Source of the DNA: Desulfacyla sp964522045
Lineage (GTDB): Bacteria; Desulfobacterota; DSM-4660; Desulfatiglandales; Desulfatiglandaceae
Length of the DNA stretch: 28,276 nt
Direction of reading: 5' to 3'
NCBI GenBank assembly: GCA_964522045.1
Contig: CAZFSF010000017.1
Coordinates: 1-28,276, forward strand
Shown here: in pieces, positions 17,191-25,307 of the stretch
Layout of the letters: the number at the start of each line of letters is the position of its first letter
Numbering within the stretch: position 1 is the stretch's first letter
Translations under genes and position numbers: made by a program
Notes under the pieces: generated by a model
Told to the model about the DNA's origin: nothing
What the model saw: the letters and a program-made list of their open reading frames with translations, nothing else
Databases searched by the model: none

Positions 17191-18168
17191 ATGAAGCAAT
17201 TAAAAGCAATAGCCTCTTTAATCCTCCTCTTTATCGGGACGATTTTATTATTTCACTCGTCGGTCTCGGGCGAGATCTGTAACAGAGTTGTTGCCATTGT
17301 TAACGATGAGGTCGTTACTCTCTATGAGCTCAATACCAGGATGCAGGCCCTCACGGGAATTCCATCCGAGCAACTGAAGAACAGGTCCGAAGAGATCTAT
17401 CTTAAAACCCGCCAAAAAGTCTTGGACGACCTGATTGATCAGAAAATTGGCCTTGAAAAGATCAAGGAATTAGAAATCAAGGTAACTGCCAAGGAGATAG
17501 ATCAGGCCGTCGAAAGGATAAAGGCAGATAACCAGTTAACCCAGGAAGACCTGCTTGCCGAACTAAAAAAGCAAGGGGGGAATTATGAATCGTACAGAGA
17601 ATCTATTAAAAAGGAATTGGAAAGGATACAACTGATCAACTATGAAGTGAAATCAAAGATTATCCTCAGGGAAGAAGAAATCGAGGAATACTACAACACA
17701 CACAGGGATGAATTCACGAGTGAGGGCAAAGTCCGTCTTGCTCTCATTTTTCTCAAGCAAGAGGATCCGGCCGACAGAAATGAGGCCCGCGCTCTTTACC
17801 AAAAGGCCCAGAATATCGTCTCAATGATTAAAGACGGGAAGAATTTTGCAGATCTGGCAAGGAAATTCTCCAACGGGCCCGGGGCAAATGAGGGAGGTGA
17901 CCTTGGTGTATTCAAGATGTCCGAGCTTAATCCAGAGATGGCTGAGATTATTAAGGATCTATCTGCTGGCGAAGTAAGTAAGCCAGTTATCAGGCCTTAT
18001 GGGATAAAGATTATCAAGGTAGAAGAAAAAGATGGGGGAGGAGAAAAATCTCTCGAGCAGGTTCAAAACGCCATTCGGACAATCCTTTATAGAAAGGAAC
18101 TTGACAAAAAGTATTCCGCCTGGATCAAAGAGTTGAGAAAGAAGGCATATATAAAAATTATTTTTTAA
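17191..18168 (+). CDS. SurA-like periplasmic chaperone / peptidyl-prolyl isomerase
   Basis: A 325-residue exported protein with a signal peptide at about 1-27 (cleavage likely near SVSG-EIC). It has a SurA_N-type helical chaperone domain beginning NRVVAIVNDEVVTLYEL, then one parvulin domain at about 178-276 (FADLARKFSNGPGANEGGDLG) and a C-terminal helix. E. coli SurA has two parvulin domains; many deltaproteobacterial homologues have one. The ribosome binding site AAAGGA is 4 nt from the ATG. Its role is probably folding of outer-membrane proteins. It follows a related lipoprotein, so the pair may divide the work. I leave the symbol empty because several paralogues are usual in these genomes. 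Confidence 0.9.
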   Translation: MKQLKAIASLILLFIGTILLFHSSVSGEICNRVVAIVNDEVVTLYELNTRMQALTGIPSEQLKNRSEEIYLKTRQKVLDDLIDQKIGLEKIKELEIKVTAKEIDQAVERIKADNQLTQEDLLAELKKQGGNYESYRESIKKELERIQLINYEVKSKIILREEEIEEYYNTHRDEFTSEGKVRLALIFLKQEDPADRNEARALYQKAQNIVSMIKDGKNFADLARKFSNGPGANEGGDLGVFKMSELNPEMAEIIKDLSAGEVSKPVIRPYGIKIIKVEEKDGGGEKSLEQVQNAIRTILYRKELDKKYSAWIKELRKKAYIKIIF

Positions 18169-18186
18169 TCCAATCCAGGAACTTAT

Positions 18187-19203
18187 ATGGGCAGAGGCAA
18201 AAACCACCCATTAGATGAGGAAACCAGGGACTGGGAATTTCCATCTGGCAAAGAACTCGGTGCCCTCTTGAGGAATAAAAGGGAAGAGATGGGTCTCAGT
18301 TATGCCCAGATTTCCGAACAAACAAAACTCAGACCCCACTTCCTTGAGGCCTTAGAAAATGAAGAATGGGATCATCTTCCCTCGCCCGCTTTTGTAAAAG
18401 GATTTATTCGCTCTTATGCCCGCGCCCTTGGTCTGTCGGAAGGTGGCCTTCTTGCCCTTTATCAGGAGATTACCCCTCAGCACCATGAGACTCCTGGGCC
18501 TGTTCTGCCTCCGGTTAATAAGAGAAAAAAACTGGCTCTGTACCTTTTCCTGATTCTCGCTTGTTCTGCGGTGGGCTTCGCATTTTACACGTGGATTGAA
18601 GATCCGACTCGCATGGGGGGAGTAATTGACAATGAGGCAGTGGCCCCGTCGGATAAAAAACTGATTGAGTCAAGAAAGACTCAGGATACCCGGAAAGAGA
18701 TGGCAGAGGTGCCCTTGGATGAACAGGAACCAATTACGGATCTCTCCGAGCCCAAAAAAGCTGCGCTTGTGGAAGAAAGACCCCCGGCATCTGAAAGAGA
18801 TTCTTTGGAACAGGCCGGTCCACAATTAGCAAAGGAAGAGCCAATTCCAGAGAAAGAGGTATCCTCTCATGAATCAATTAGCAACATTGAACCCGAACCA
18901 ACTGTCTCTAATACTCCCCTGCCCACCGAAACAACCGAGCGGGCGTTAGTTTTAAAGGCCATTGTCAAGGAAAGGACATGGGTCAGGGTACGTATTGATA
19001 ACGAAAAACCGAAAGAGTATATCCTTGGTCCTGAAAGCCGGCCCCAGTGGAGGGCAAGAAAGGGTTTTCAATTGCTGATCGGTAACGCCGGGGGGATTGA
19101 CCTTGAGTTCAACGGCAAAAAAATGGAAGACTTAGGGAAACAGGGCCAGGTAATTAGATTGAGTCTCCCAAAGGAATATGAAAGGAGCATTTCAGAAAAT
19201 TAA
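18187..19203 (+). CDS. RodZ-like HTH/DUF4115 membrane protein
   Basis: Architecture of RodZ, the membrane partner of MreB that helps maintain rod shape. A cytoplasmic helix-turn-helix domain (HTH_25) lies at about 20-90 (LGALLRNKREEMGLSYAQIS, then FVKGFIRSYARALGL), a basic stretch NKRKK precedes one TM at about 115-134, a long Glu/Pro/Ser-rich linker covers about 140-255, and a DUF4115 beta domain (about 258-333) contains WVRVRIDNE and GNAGGIDLEFNGK. The ribosome binding site AGGA is 7 nt from the ATG. The end overlaps the tyrS frame by 26 bp. The family also includes DNA-binding regulators, but the TM and DUF4115 favour RodZ. Confidence 0.86.
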   Translation: MGRGKNHPLDEETRDWEFPSGKELGALLRNKREEMGLSYAQISEQTKLRPHFLEALENEEWDHLPSPAFVKGFIRSYARALGLSEGGLLALYQEITPQHHETPGPVLPPVNKRKKLALYLFLILACSAVGFAFYTWIEDPTRMGGVIDNEAVAPSDKKLIESRKTQDTRKEMAEVPLDEQEPITDLSEPKKAALVEERPPASERDSLEQAGPQLAKEEPIPEKEVSSHESISNIEPEPTVSNTPLPTETTERALVLKAIVKERTWVRVRIDNEKPKEYILGPESRPQWRARKGFQLLIGNAGGIDLEFNGKKMEDLGKQGQVIRLSLPKEYERSISEN

Positions 19204-20434
19204 AGTGGAAAACGTATTAGACATCTTTGAGGCAAGGGATTTTGTTGAGCAGGTTACCGACAGGGTACTCGTATCGCGCCTGTTAAAAAAACGTACCACC
19301 TGCTACATAGGTTTTGATCCAACCGCCAAGAGCTTCCATGTTGGCAGCCTTCTCCCCATTATGTCTTTGGTGCATATGCAGAGAGCAGGCCACAGACCTA
19401 TCGCAGTAATTGGAGGCGGAACCGCCCTTGTTGGCGACCCGAGCGGGAAGACCGAGATGCGACCCATTATGACCCGTGACAAGATAAACGAAAATGCCGG
19501 GTTCTTAAAAGAGCAGTTAGCGAGGTTCATCGAGTTTGGGGACGGGAAGGCGATTATGGTGAATAATGCCGATTGGCTGACCGGCCTCCACTACATAGAT
19601 TTTTTGAGAGATATTGGCCGACATTTTAGCGTAAACAGGATGTTGGCCGCGGAGAGCTACAGGGCCAGACTCGAGACCGGGCTCAATTTCATCGAATTCA
19701 ATTACATGCTGCTGCAGGCATACGATTTCTGGCACCTGTTCAAGACCTACGATTGCCGCCTCCAGATGGGTGGAAACGACCAGTGGGGGAATATCCTGGC
19801 AGGGGCGGACCTGACAAGACGTATGGAGGGCGAGATCATTCACGGTCTTACATTTCCCCTGTTGACAACCTCTTCAGGCATAAAGATGGGTAAGACACAC
19901 AAGGGGGCGATCTGGCTTGATCCGGAATTGACTTCGCCGTATGAATACTACCAGTATTGGATCAACCAGAATGACGAGGACATAGGGCGGTTCTTGTCTC
20001 TTTTTACCCTTCTGCCTATGGATGAAGTCAGACGGCTGCGCACACTAAAGGGCTCCGACATCAGAAAGGCGAAAGAAGTCCTGGCCTATGAGGCCACCAA
20101 ATTGTGCCATGGCCAAACAGAAGCTGATCAGGCGCAAAATGCCTCCAGACAGCTATTCGGACCGGATAAATCTGCCTCATCAGAATCTGTGCCCGTTTAT
20201 CAAATCGGCCGGCAACGGCTTGAGGCAGGCATTCCTGCCTATATCCTCTTTGAGGACTCAGACCTCTGCAAGTCCCGGGGCGAAGCCCGCAGGCTTATTG
20301 CCCAGGGAGGAGGATATCTCAACGACCGAAAAATCAAGGCCTTTGATCAGTTAATCACATTAGAGGATTCAGAAGACGATTCATGGCTCCTTAGGGCAGG
20401 GAAAAAAAGATATGTTAAGGTCATTGTAGATTAA
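19178..20434 (+). CDS. tyrS: Tyrosyl-tRNA synthetase
   Basis: Charges tRNA-Tyr. Class I synthetase signatures: HIGH-like HVGS at 54-57 (FDPTAKSFHVGSLLP), NYMLLQAYDF and GGNDQWGNI in the tyrosine pocket region, and KMSKS-like KMGKT near 236-240. A C-terminal S4 RNA-binding domain begins near 345 (AGIPAYILF, SRGEARRLIAQGGGYLN). Length of 418 is normal. The first ATG overlaps rodZ and has AAGGA only 2-3 nt upstream; a GTG at 19205, just after the rodZ stop, would give 409 residues and is a fair alternative. Confidence 0.96.
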   Translation: MKGAFQKIKVENVLDIFEARDFVEQVTDRVLVSRLLKKRTTCYIGFDPTAKSFHVGSLLPIMSLVHMQRAGHRPIAVIGGGTALVGDPSGKTEMRPIMTRDKINENAGFLKEQLARFIEFGDGKAIMVNNADWLTGLHYIDFLRDIGRHFSVNRMLAAESYRARLETGLNFIEFNYMLLQAYDFWHLFKTYDCRLQMGGNDQWGNILAGADLTRRMEGEIIHGLTFPLLTTSSGIKMGKTHKGAIWLDPELTSPYEYYQYWINQNDEDIGRFLSLFTLLPMDEVRRLRTLKGSDIRKAKEVLAYEATKLCHGQTEADQAQNASRQLFGPDKSASSESVPVYQIGRQRLEAGIPAYILFEDSDLCKSRGEARRLIAQGGGYLNDRKIKAFDQLITLEDSEDDSWLLRAGKKRYVKVIVD

Positions 20435-20444
20435 TTGTAGATTA
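20423..20444 (+). repeat. 11-bp tandem duplication across the tyrS stop
   Basis: ATTGTAGATTA occurs twice back to back (20423-20433 and 20434-20444). The first copy contains the last codons and TAA stop of tyrS, and the second copy provides an in-frame TAG two codons later. It looks like a recent slippage duplication and does not change the protein. Confidence 0.8.
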
Positions 20445-20460
20445 AAGGTATAGCTTTTTT

Positions 20461-21429
20461 ATGAAAAACGCAACAAAGAAGGGTACAACAAGGACAGGTA
20501 AGGACCATCCGGCTTCAAAAAAGGTGGGCCTTGTTCCGGCGATTCAGATGACTGATACAGCTTTAGTCCCTTTTGATCCGCTTCAAATTTACCTCATGGA
20601 GGTAAAGCGTTATGACCTCATTTCGAGAGAAGAGGAGAGAGCGTTAGCAGTCAAGATCAGGGAAAAAAATGACGATAAGGCTGCCTACAGGCTTGTCACT
20701 GCTAATCTAAGATTGGTTGTAAAGATCGCCATGGATTTTCATCGGTACTGGACAAAAAATCTATTAGACCTGATCCAGGAAGGAAATTTGGGCCTTTTAC
20801 AAGCTGTGAGAAAATTTGATCCTTATCGCGGGATAAAATTTTCCTATTACGCCTCATTCTGGATTAAGGCTTATATCCTTAAATTCATAATGGACAACTG
20901 GAAGTTAGTCAAAATTGGAACCACTCAGAGCCAGCGCAAATTGTTTTTCAATCTCGCTAAAGAAAGAGATAAGCTGATCGCCCAAGGCTTTGCTCCTGTG
21001 CCGAAGTTGTTAGCTGAACGGCTTGATGTCAAAGAAGAAGAAGTTGTCGAAATGACTCAACGCTTAGGGGGATGGGAAGTTTCCCTCAGCTCACCTGTGG
21101 GAGGAGACGATTCGAGGGAGTCCTTCGATGCCTTCCTACCCGATCCGGGGATAGCTATAGACGAGCAAATCTCCGAGAATCAAGGTCGGAAACTACTTCT
21201 AAAAAGTCTCGGAGAATTCCGTAAGACACTTTCCGGAAAAGAAGCCGACATCTTCGACAACCGGATTATGGCGGAAAAGCCTTTAACCTTACAAGACCTT
21301 GGAGATAAATACCACATCTCACGCGAGAGAATACGTCAGATCCAGGAAAAGATTATAAAAAATATCAAGAAATGGCTTAAAGAAAAAATTCCCAATTTTG
21401 AGGAGGAATACTCTGACTTCTTAAGATGA
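20461..21429 (+). CDS. rpoH: RNA polymerase heat-shock sigma factor (sigma-32 type)
   Basis: A sigma-70 family factor of the RpoH class. Region 2 is complete (ANLRLVVKIAMDFHRYW, LLDLIQEGNLGLLQAVRKFD, FSYYASFWIKAYILKFIM). It is followed directly by QRKLFFNLAKERDKL at about 158-172, the RpoH box that distinguishes heat-shock factors from housekeeping ones. Region 4 with its helix-turn-helix is at about 273-306 (LTLQDLGDKYHISRERIRQIQ). Length of 322 is slightly above E. coli because of a basic N-terminal extension. The nearest ribosome binding site, AAAGG, is 12 nt from the ATG and a run of six T lies between. Expected targets include chaperones and proteases; in E. coli FtsH degrades this factor. 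Confidence 0.93.
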   Translation: MKNATKKGTTRTGKDHPASKKVGLVPAIQMTDTALVPFDPLQIYLMEVKRYDLISREEERALAVKIREKNDDKAAYRLVTANLRLVVKIAMDFHRYWTKNLLDLIQEGNLGLLQAVRKFDPYRGIKFSYYASFWIKAYILKFIMDNWKLVKIGTTQSQRKLFFNLAKERDKLIAQGFAPVPKLLAERLDVKEEEVVEMTQRLGGWEVSLSSPVGGDDSRESFDAFLPDPGIAIDEQISENQGRKLLLKSLGEFRKTLSGKEADIFDNRIMAEKPLTLQDLGDKYHISRERIRQIQEKIIKNIKKWLKEKIPNFEEEYSDFLR

Positions 21430-21506
21430 GACCTTTGAAAAACGTTTCCCGCTAAAGGGGGATTAAGATCAAGGCGCATGAGTCCCGCTTTAGCGGGATT
21501 AAGTGG
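21428..21506. repeat. Repeat cluster: GAGACCTTTG core copy 2 and hairpin repeat copy B
   Basis: The core GAGACCTTTGAAAAA (21428-21442) matches the ftsH leader repeat and overlaps the rpoH stop codon (TGA at 21427-21429). TCCCGCTAAAG at 21447-21457 is inverted as CTTTAGCGGGA at 21488-21498. The latter is also half of a tight hairpin TCCCGCT-TT-AGCGGGA (21483-21498), followed by TTAAGTGG as in the other copies of the dispersed hairpin repeat. It looks like a mobile-element-derived spacer between rpoH and the TPR gene. Confidence 0.5.
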
Positions 21507-21551
21507 GATGATCTGGGCATTATCTCACAGAAGATTGGAGCATAAGGGAAC

Positions 21552-23366
21552 ATGAAACAAAAACCCGAAACAGAAAGCAACAGACAGGGCATAACCGCTC
21601 AAAGGTCATTATTACACCGATATTTGAAATCTGCCCCGCTTCTTTTTCTCTTTTTTATCGTGGGATTAGCGTCAGCATGCGCGCCGGTCACATCCGGCGT
21701 ATTAAAAAAGGAACCGGTACCCGCAAAACCGGAGAGAGAGATCCCCGCTATAAAAAAGGATCAAATCCAGCACGCATATCAGGATTTCACCATGGCCTCA
21801 ATCGCCCTGTCCCGGGGGAATTATGGAGAAGCACGAAAGTATCTTGAGTCTGCGATTAGAGAAGACCCGCAATCGGCCTATCTGAACAGAAAAATGGGAC
21901 TGCTGCTGAAAGAACTACGTGAGTACTCTGACGCTTTAGTCTATGCACGCAAGGGCGTCGCTCTCGAGCCGCAAAGTATAACGGGCATAACATTATTGGG
22001 GGATCTATACGCCCTCACGGGCAATGATGATCTTGCAATTGAACAATATCAAAAGATACTTGACCTCGACCCGAAGACCCAGCGCATAAGACTGTTATTA
22101 ACTACGATTCTGGTCAGAAAGAAGCAATTCCAAAAGGCACTTAAACATTTGGACACCCTGATCGAGCAAAATCCTGAATTAGTTGTTGCCCATTATTATC
22201 GCGGGAGAATCAACTTGGAAATGGGCCGCTACAAGGAGGCAGAGAAGGCCTTTGACGAAGCGCTGAAACTTAATAGCGGCTTGGAGCCGGCCCTTTTTGA
22301 TCAAGCCACTATTTATCAGATGACCAAAAGGGAGAAGGAAGCCGCTCAAGCCTATGAGAGATTGTTGGAATTATATCCCGATAATATCCCTGCCAGGGAA
22401 AGGTTAGTAGCTCTCTATTCGAAGTTGGGTCTCGAAGAGAAGGCTTTAGAGCATGTGAAAAAGATCAAGGAACATTCAAGACCGGGAGCGCCTGAGAGGC
22501 AGGCGCTTGGCCTCATATACCTGAGACAGGGAAAAATCGATGAATCGATCGCGGAACTTGATCTGATTGTTAATGCCTGGCCCAATGATGATAAATCGAG
22601 ATACTATCTCGCTGTAGCCTATGAAGAAAAAGGGGATATCAAAAAGGCATTGGAACAGTTGAGGCAGATCAAGTCAGAATCTAAGTACTTTGGCAGCGCC
22701 CAGATTCAAATAGCCCACCTTCTGATTACAGAGGAAAAATATGATGCGGCCATAAAGGTCCTTGAAAAAGCGATTGCATTGGAGCAGGACAAGATTGAAC
22801 TCTACCTGATGCTTGCATCCGCTTATGAAACTAAAGAGGTGTATGATAAGGCCATAACAGTCATTAAAGAAGGGCTGAAGATAAACGATAAGAACGTAGA
22901 CCTTATTTTTCGGTTAGGCGTTCTTTTGGATAAAACCGGCTCCAATGAATTATGTATTGAGCAGATGGAAAAAATACTTGAAATAGACTCGAATAATGCG
23001 GATGCTCTCAACTATATAGGGTACACCTATGCCGAACAGGGGATTAAATTGGATAAGGCAATGGAATTGGTCCAAAAGGCATTGAAACTAAAGCCTGAGA
23101 GCGGCTATATAATTGATAGTCTCGGGTGGATTTTTTACAAGAAAGGGTCATATGAAAAGGCTATCCATTATCTCGATAAAGCAGCAAATCTCACAAAGGA
23201 TGACCCTACCATAAATGAGCATTTAGGCGACGCCTACCTCAAGAAGAAGGAATACAAAAAAGCACTTCTCTATTATGAAAAGGCACTTTCCCTGAAGCAT
23301 CCCAAAGAAAAACAATTAAAAGAGAAGATAACTGGGGTGAAAGAGCTTTTAAAGAAAAAAAATTGA
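21552..23366 (+). CDS. TPR-repeat lipoprotein
   Basis: A 604-residue protein with a long N-terminus, hydrophobic segment at about 29-41 and lipobox-like LASAC with Cys43. It is then almost entirely tetratricopeptide repeats from about 66 to the end (roughly 14-15 units by eye, such as AYLNRKMGLLLKELREYSDA and ALNYIGYTYAEQGIKLDKA). A good ribosome binding site (AAGGGAAC) precedes the ATG. TPR lipoproteins scaffold envelope complexes; in exopolysaccharide and outer-membrane systems such proteins often bind synthases or secretion machinery. The stop overlaps the start of the next lipoprotein gene (TTGA), and a glycosyltransferase follows, so a cell-surface glycan role is possible but unproven. 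Confidence 0.86.
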   Translation: MKQKPETESNRQGITAQRSLLHRYLKSAPLLFLFFIVGLASACAPVTSGVLKKEPVPAKPEREIPAIKKDQIQHAYQDFTMASIALSRGNYGEARKYLESAIREDPQSAYLNRKMGLLLKELREYSDALVYARKGVALEPQSITGITLLGDLYALTGNDDLAIEQYQKILDLDPKTQRIRLLLTTILVRKKQFQKALKHLDTLIEQNPELVVAHYYRGRINLEMGRYKEAEKAFDEALKLNSGLEPALFDQATIYQMTKREKEAAQAYERLLELYPDNIPARERLVALYSKLGLEEKALEHVKKIKEHSRPGAPERQALGLIYLRQGKIDESIAELDLIVNAWPNDDKSRYYLAVAYEEKGDIKKALEQLRQIKSESKYFGSAQIQIAHLLITEEKYDAAIKVLEKAIALEQDKIELYLMLASAYETKEVYDKAITVIKEGLKINDKNVDLIFRLGVLLDKTGSNELCIEQMEKILEIDSNNADALNYIGYTYAEQGIKLDKAMELVQKALKLKPESGYIIDSLGWIFYKKGSYEKAIHYLDKAANLTKDDPTINEHLGDAYLKKKEYKKALLYYEKALSLKHPKEKQLKEKITGVKELLKKKN

Positions 23367-24172
23367 ACACCGTCAAACAAAGGAATCTCTCTATCAGAAG
23401 GCTGTTTTTGGTCCTTCTTTTACTTCTTTTAAGCTGCTGTGCCCGTATCGTGATTACCCCCCCATCTCCTCCCCTTGACCACCAGGCCATTACAGGCATT
23501 ATTTCGGCCTTTAAAGAACAGGGGGTTGCGGTTAGCACCCTCTTTTCTTCGGGAACGCTCACGCTCGATATCAAAGGTTCCGAATCAGATGCAACAACCT
23601 TGATAGTTGCGACCAGAGATCCATCCAAAATCAAGATAGAAATAACACACCCCTGGGGCCGTCCCCTGCTTCACATCCTGATAATGGGTTCGAGCCTTGA
23701 AATCCTTTCCTTTACTGACAAACGATTATACTCCGGCCAAATTGGAACCCTTGGCCTGTCGAAATTAATACCGGTGCCCCTGAGTCTTGAACTTCTCTGG
23801 ACCCTGGCAAGGGCGTATCCGGTATTACTCAAATACAGTAGTATGCGATCACTAAAAGGGAACCAGATAACCCTGTTAGATCAAAGGGGGGATAAAACCC
23901 AGGTCATTGATCTATATCCCAAAAGCGACCTTCCGCAAAGGGTCTCTTTCTGTCAACAAAATGCCGAAATGACGTTTTCGGGCTTCCAAAATAGCGGCGG
24001 TATTTGGCACGCTAAAGAAATACGGCTGAATAGCCCAGAGGACAACGCCCGATTGGCGCTTGAGATAAGGCAAATGATCTTCAACAAACCGGTGCCAAAA
24101 GCGATATTCAGATTAGAAACCCCTCCGGATTTTGAATTAGTTCCCCTCAAGAGTGTAAATCGAGAGGATTAG
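23363..24172 (+). CDS. LolB-like / DUF4292-like outer-membrane lipoprotein
   Basis: A 269-residue lipoprotein: basic N-terminus, hydrophobic run at about 14-23 and lipobox LLSC with Cys25 (a second Cys follows). The mature part shows alternating beta strands similar to LolB/LppX-type half-barrels (SSGTLTLDIKG near residue 53, then IKIEITHPWGRPLLHILI), with a C-terminal LETPPDFELVPL. Such folds carry lipoproteins or other lipids to or within the outer membrane. Sequence similarity by eye is only general, so the exact family is uncertain. The start is TTG, overlapping the TPR stop by 4 bp with no strong ribosome binding site, suggesting translational coupling. Confidence 0.72.
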   Translation: MNTVKQRNLSIRRLFLVLLLLLLSCCARIVITPPSPPLDHQAITGIISAFKEQGVAVSTLFSSGTLTLDIKGSESDATTLIVATRDPSKIKIEITHPWGRPLLHILIMGSSLEILSFTDKRLYSGQIGTLGLSKLIPVPLSLELLWTLARAYPVLLKYSSMRSLKGNQITLLDQRGDKTQVIDLYPKSDLPQRVSFCQQNAEMTFSGFQNSGGIWHAKEIRLNSPEDNARLALEIRQMIFNKPVPKAIFRLETPPDFELVPLKSVNRED

Positions 24173-24173
24173 C

Positions 24174-25085
24174 TTGGATATCTCATTTATAATTGTTAAC
24201 TGGAATACCAAAGACCTCTTGCTTAAATGTCTTGCCTCCATTTACCGGACTGTCAACGAAATCGCTTTCGAGGTCTGGGTAGTAGATAATGGATCTTCCG
24301 ATGGAAGTGTCGGGGCAATCAAAGAGAAATATCCACACATTAAAGTAATTGAAAACCGAACAAACCTGGGCTTTGCCGCTGCAAACAACCTTGCCCTTGA
24401 ACGTATGGATGGTCACTATGCACTACTGCTCAATAGCGACACAGTCTTGACTGAAGGCGCTGTCAGCGAACTTTACAATTTTATGCAGGAAAATCCGGAG
24501 ACAGCCATTACCTGCGGGCAGTTATTGAACCCTGATGGTTCCAAGCAGAACTCGATAGCAAATTTTCCCTCCCTGCTCTCCTTGGTATCAAATGAAACCT
24601 TGCTTAGGTTCCTGTTACCAAGCAGATTTCCGAGTAAGAAAAGGGAATACAGAACGCCGATTGAAATAGACTCCTGCATTGGGGCCTGCATGCTAATCCG
24701 GAAAAAGGCCATTGATGAAGTAGGATTCCTTGACGATCGATATTTCTTTTTTCTTGAAGAAACAGATTGGGCCTACAGAATCAAGAAGGCCGGATGGAAA
24801 ATCCTTTTTGTTCCTGCTGCACGAATATTCCATGCCCAGGGGAAAAGCGTAGGAATCAGGTCAGATGCCAGGATTATGTTCTATCGTTCCAGATATCTTT
24901 TTTTCAGGAAATGGAGTTTAAGGCCTTACCCCCTTGTATGTTTGGTAATTTTTTCTCGTCTACTGATAAACACCCTGCTTTCACTCTTAGGTGTAGCGTT
25001 TACCCTTGGTCTGAAAAAGGATCTGAAAAGAAAACTCATCGTTTACGCTCAACTGATTCTATGGCATATGAAAGGATGTCCCTGA
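24174..25085 (+). CDS. Family 2 glycosyltransferase
   Basis: A GT-A fold transferase of the rhamnosyl/WbbL-like GT2 group. Motifs: FIIVNWNTKDLLLKCLASI at 5-23, DNGSSDGS at 38-45, TNLGFAAANNLAL at 63-75, NSDT at 87-90 (metal-binding DxD-like), and EETDWAYRIKKAGW from about 198 with the catalytic-type acidic pair. The C-terminal part has a hydrophobic segment at about 255-280 that may anchor it to the membrane. The start is TTG with GAGAGG 6 nt upstream and lies 1 bp after the preceding stop. It probably adds a deoxysugar to a lipid-linked glycan; donor and acceptor cannot be read from sequence. Confidence 0.9.
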   Translation: MDISFIIVNWNTKDLLLKCLASIYRTVNEIAFEVWVVDNGSSDGSVGAIKEKYPHIKVIENRTNLGFAAANNLALERMDGHYALLLNSDTVLTEGAVSELYNFMQENPETAITCGQLLNPDGSKQNSIANFPSLLSLVSNETLLRFLLPSRFPSKKREYRTPIEIDSCIGACMLIRKKAIDEVGFLDDRYFFFLEETDWAYRIKKAGWKILFVPAARIFHAQGKSVGIRSDARIMFYRSRYLFFRKWSLRPYPLVCLVIFSRLLINTLLSLLGVAFTLGLKKDLKRKLIVYAQLILWHMKGCP

Positions 25086-25119
25086 GAATTAGAAAGCGGT
25101 TGAGTCGTTCAGTGTCTGA

Positions 25120-25227
25120 GTGGTTTATCGTTACGAGAAGTTGACAGCAGAAGAGATAATATCAGACATAGAGAGACGCTTTCACGAGATCGCAAAATCA
25201 GGATCGCCATTAACCGTTGACAGTTAG
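25120..25227 (+). other. Short open frame with protein-like sequence (possible relic)
   Basis: Between the glycosyltransferase and fdhE a frame opens at a GTG (25120) and runs 35 codons to a TAG at 25227. The middle reads LTAEEIISDIERRFHEIA, which has the rhythm of a real helix, but there is no ribosome binding site and I do not recognise a family. It may be the tail of a decayed gene, a tiny protein or chance. The remaining gap to fdhE shows only the fdhE ribosome binding site. Confidence 0.2.
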
Positions 25228-25307
25228 GCTGTTGATCATATATTCTTTTTATTTCCATGACCTGAACCCGTGAACCTAATAAACGCTTATCAAAAAGGAG
25301 ATAAGAT

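Noticed and set aside
18187..19203. RodZ-like protein as a DNA-binding transcription factor
   Set aside because: The TM segment, long linker and C-terminal DUF4115 domain fit the cytoskeletal adaptor RodZ much better.
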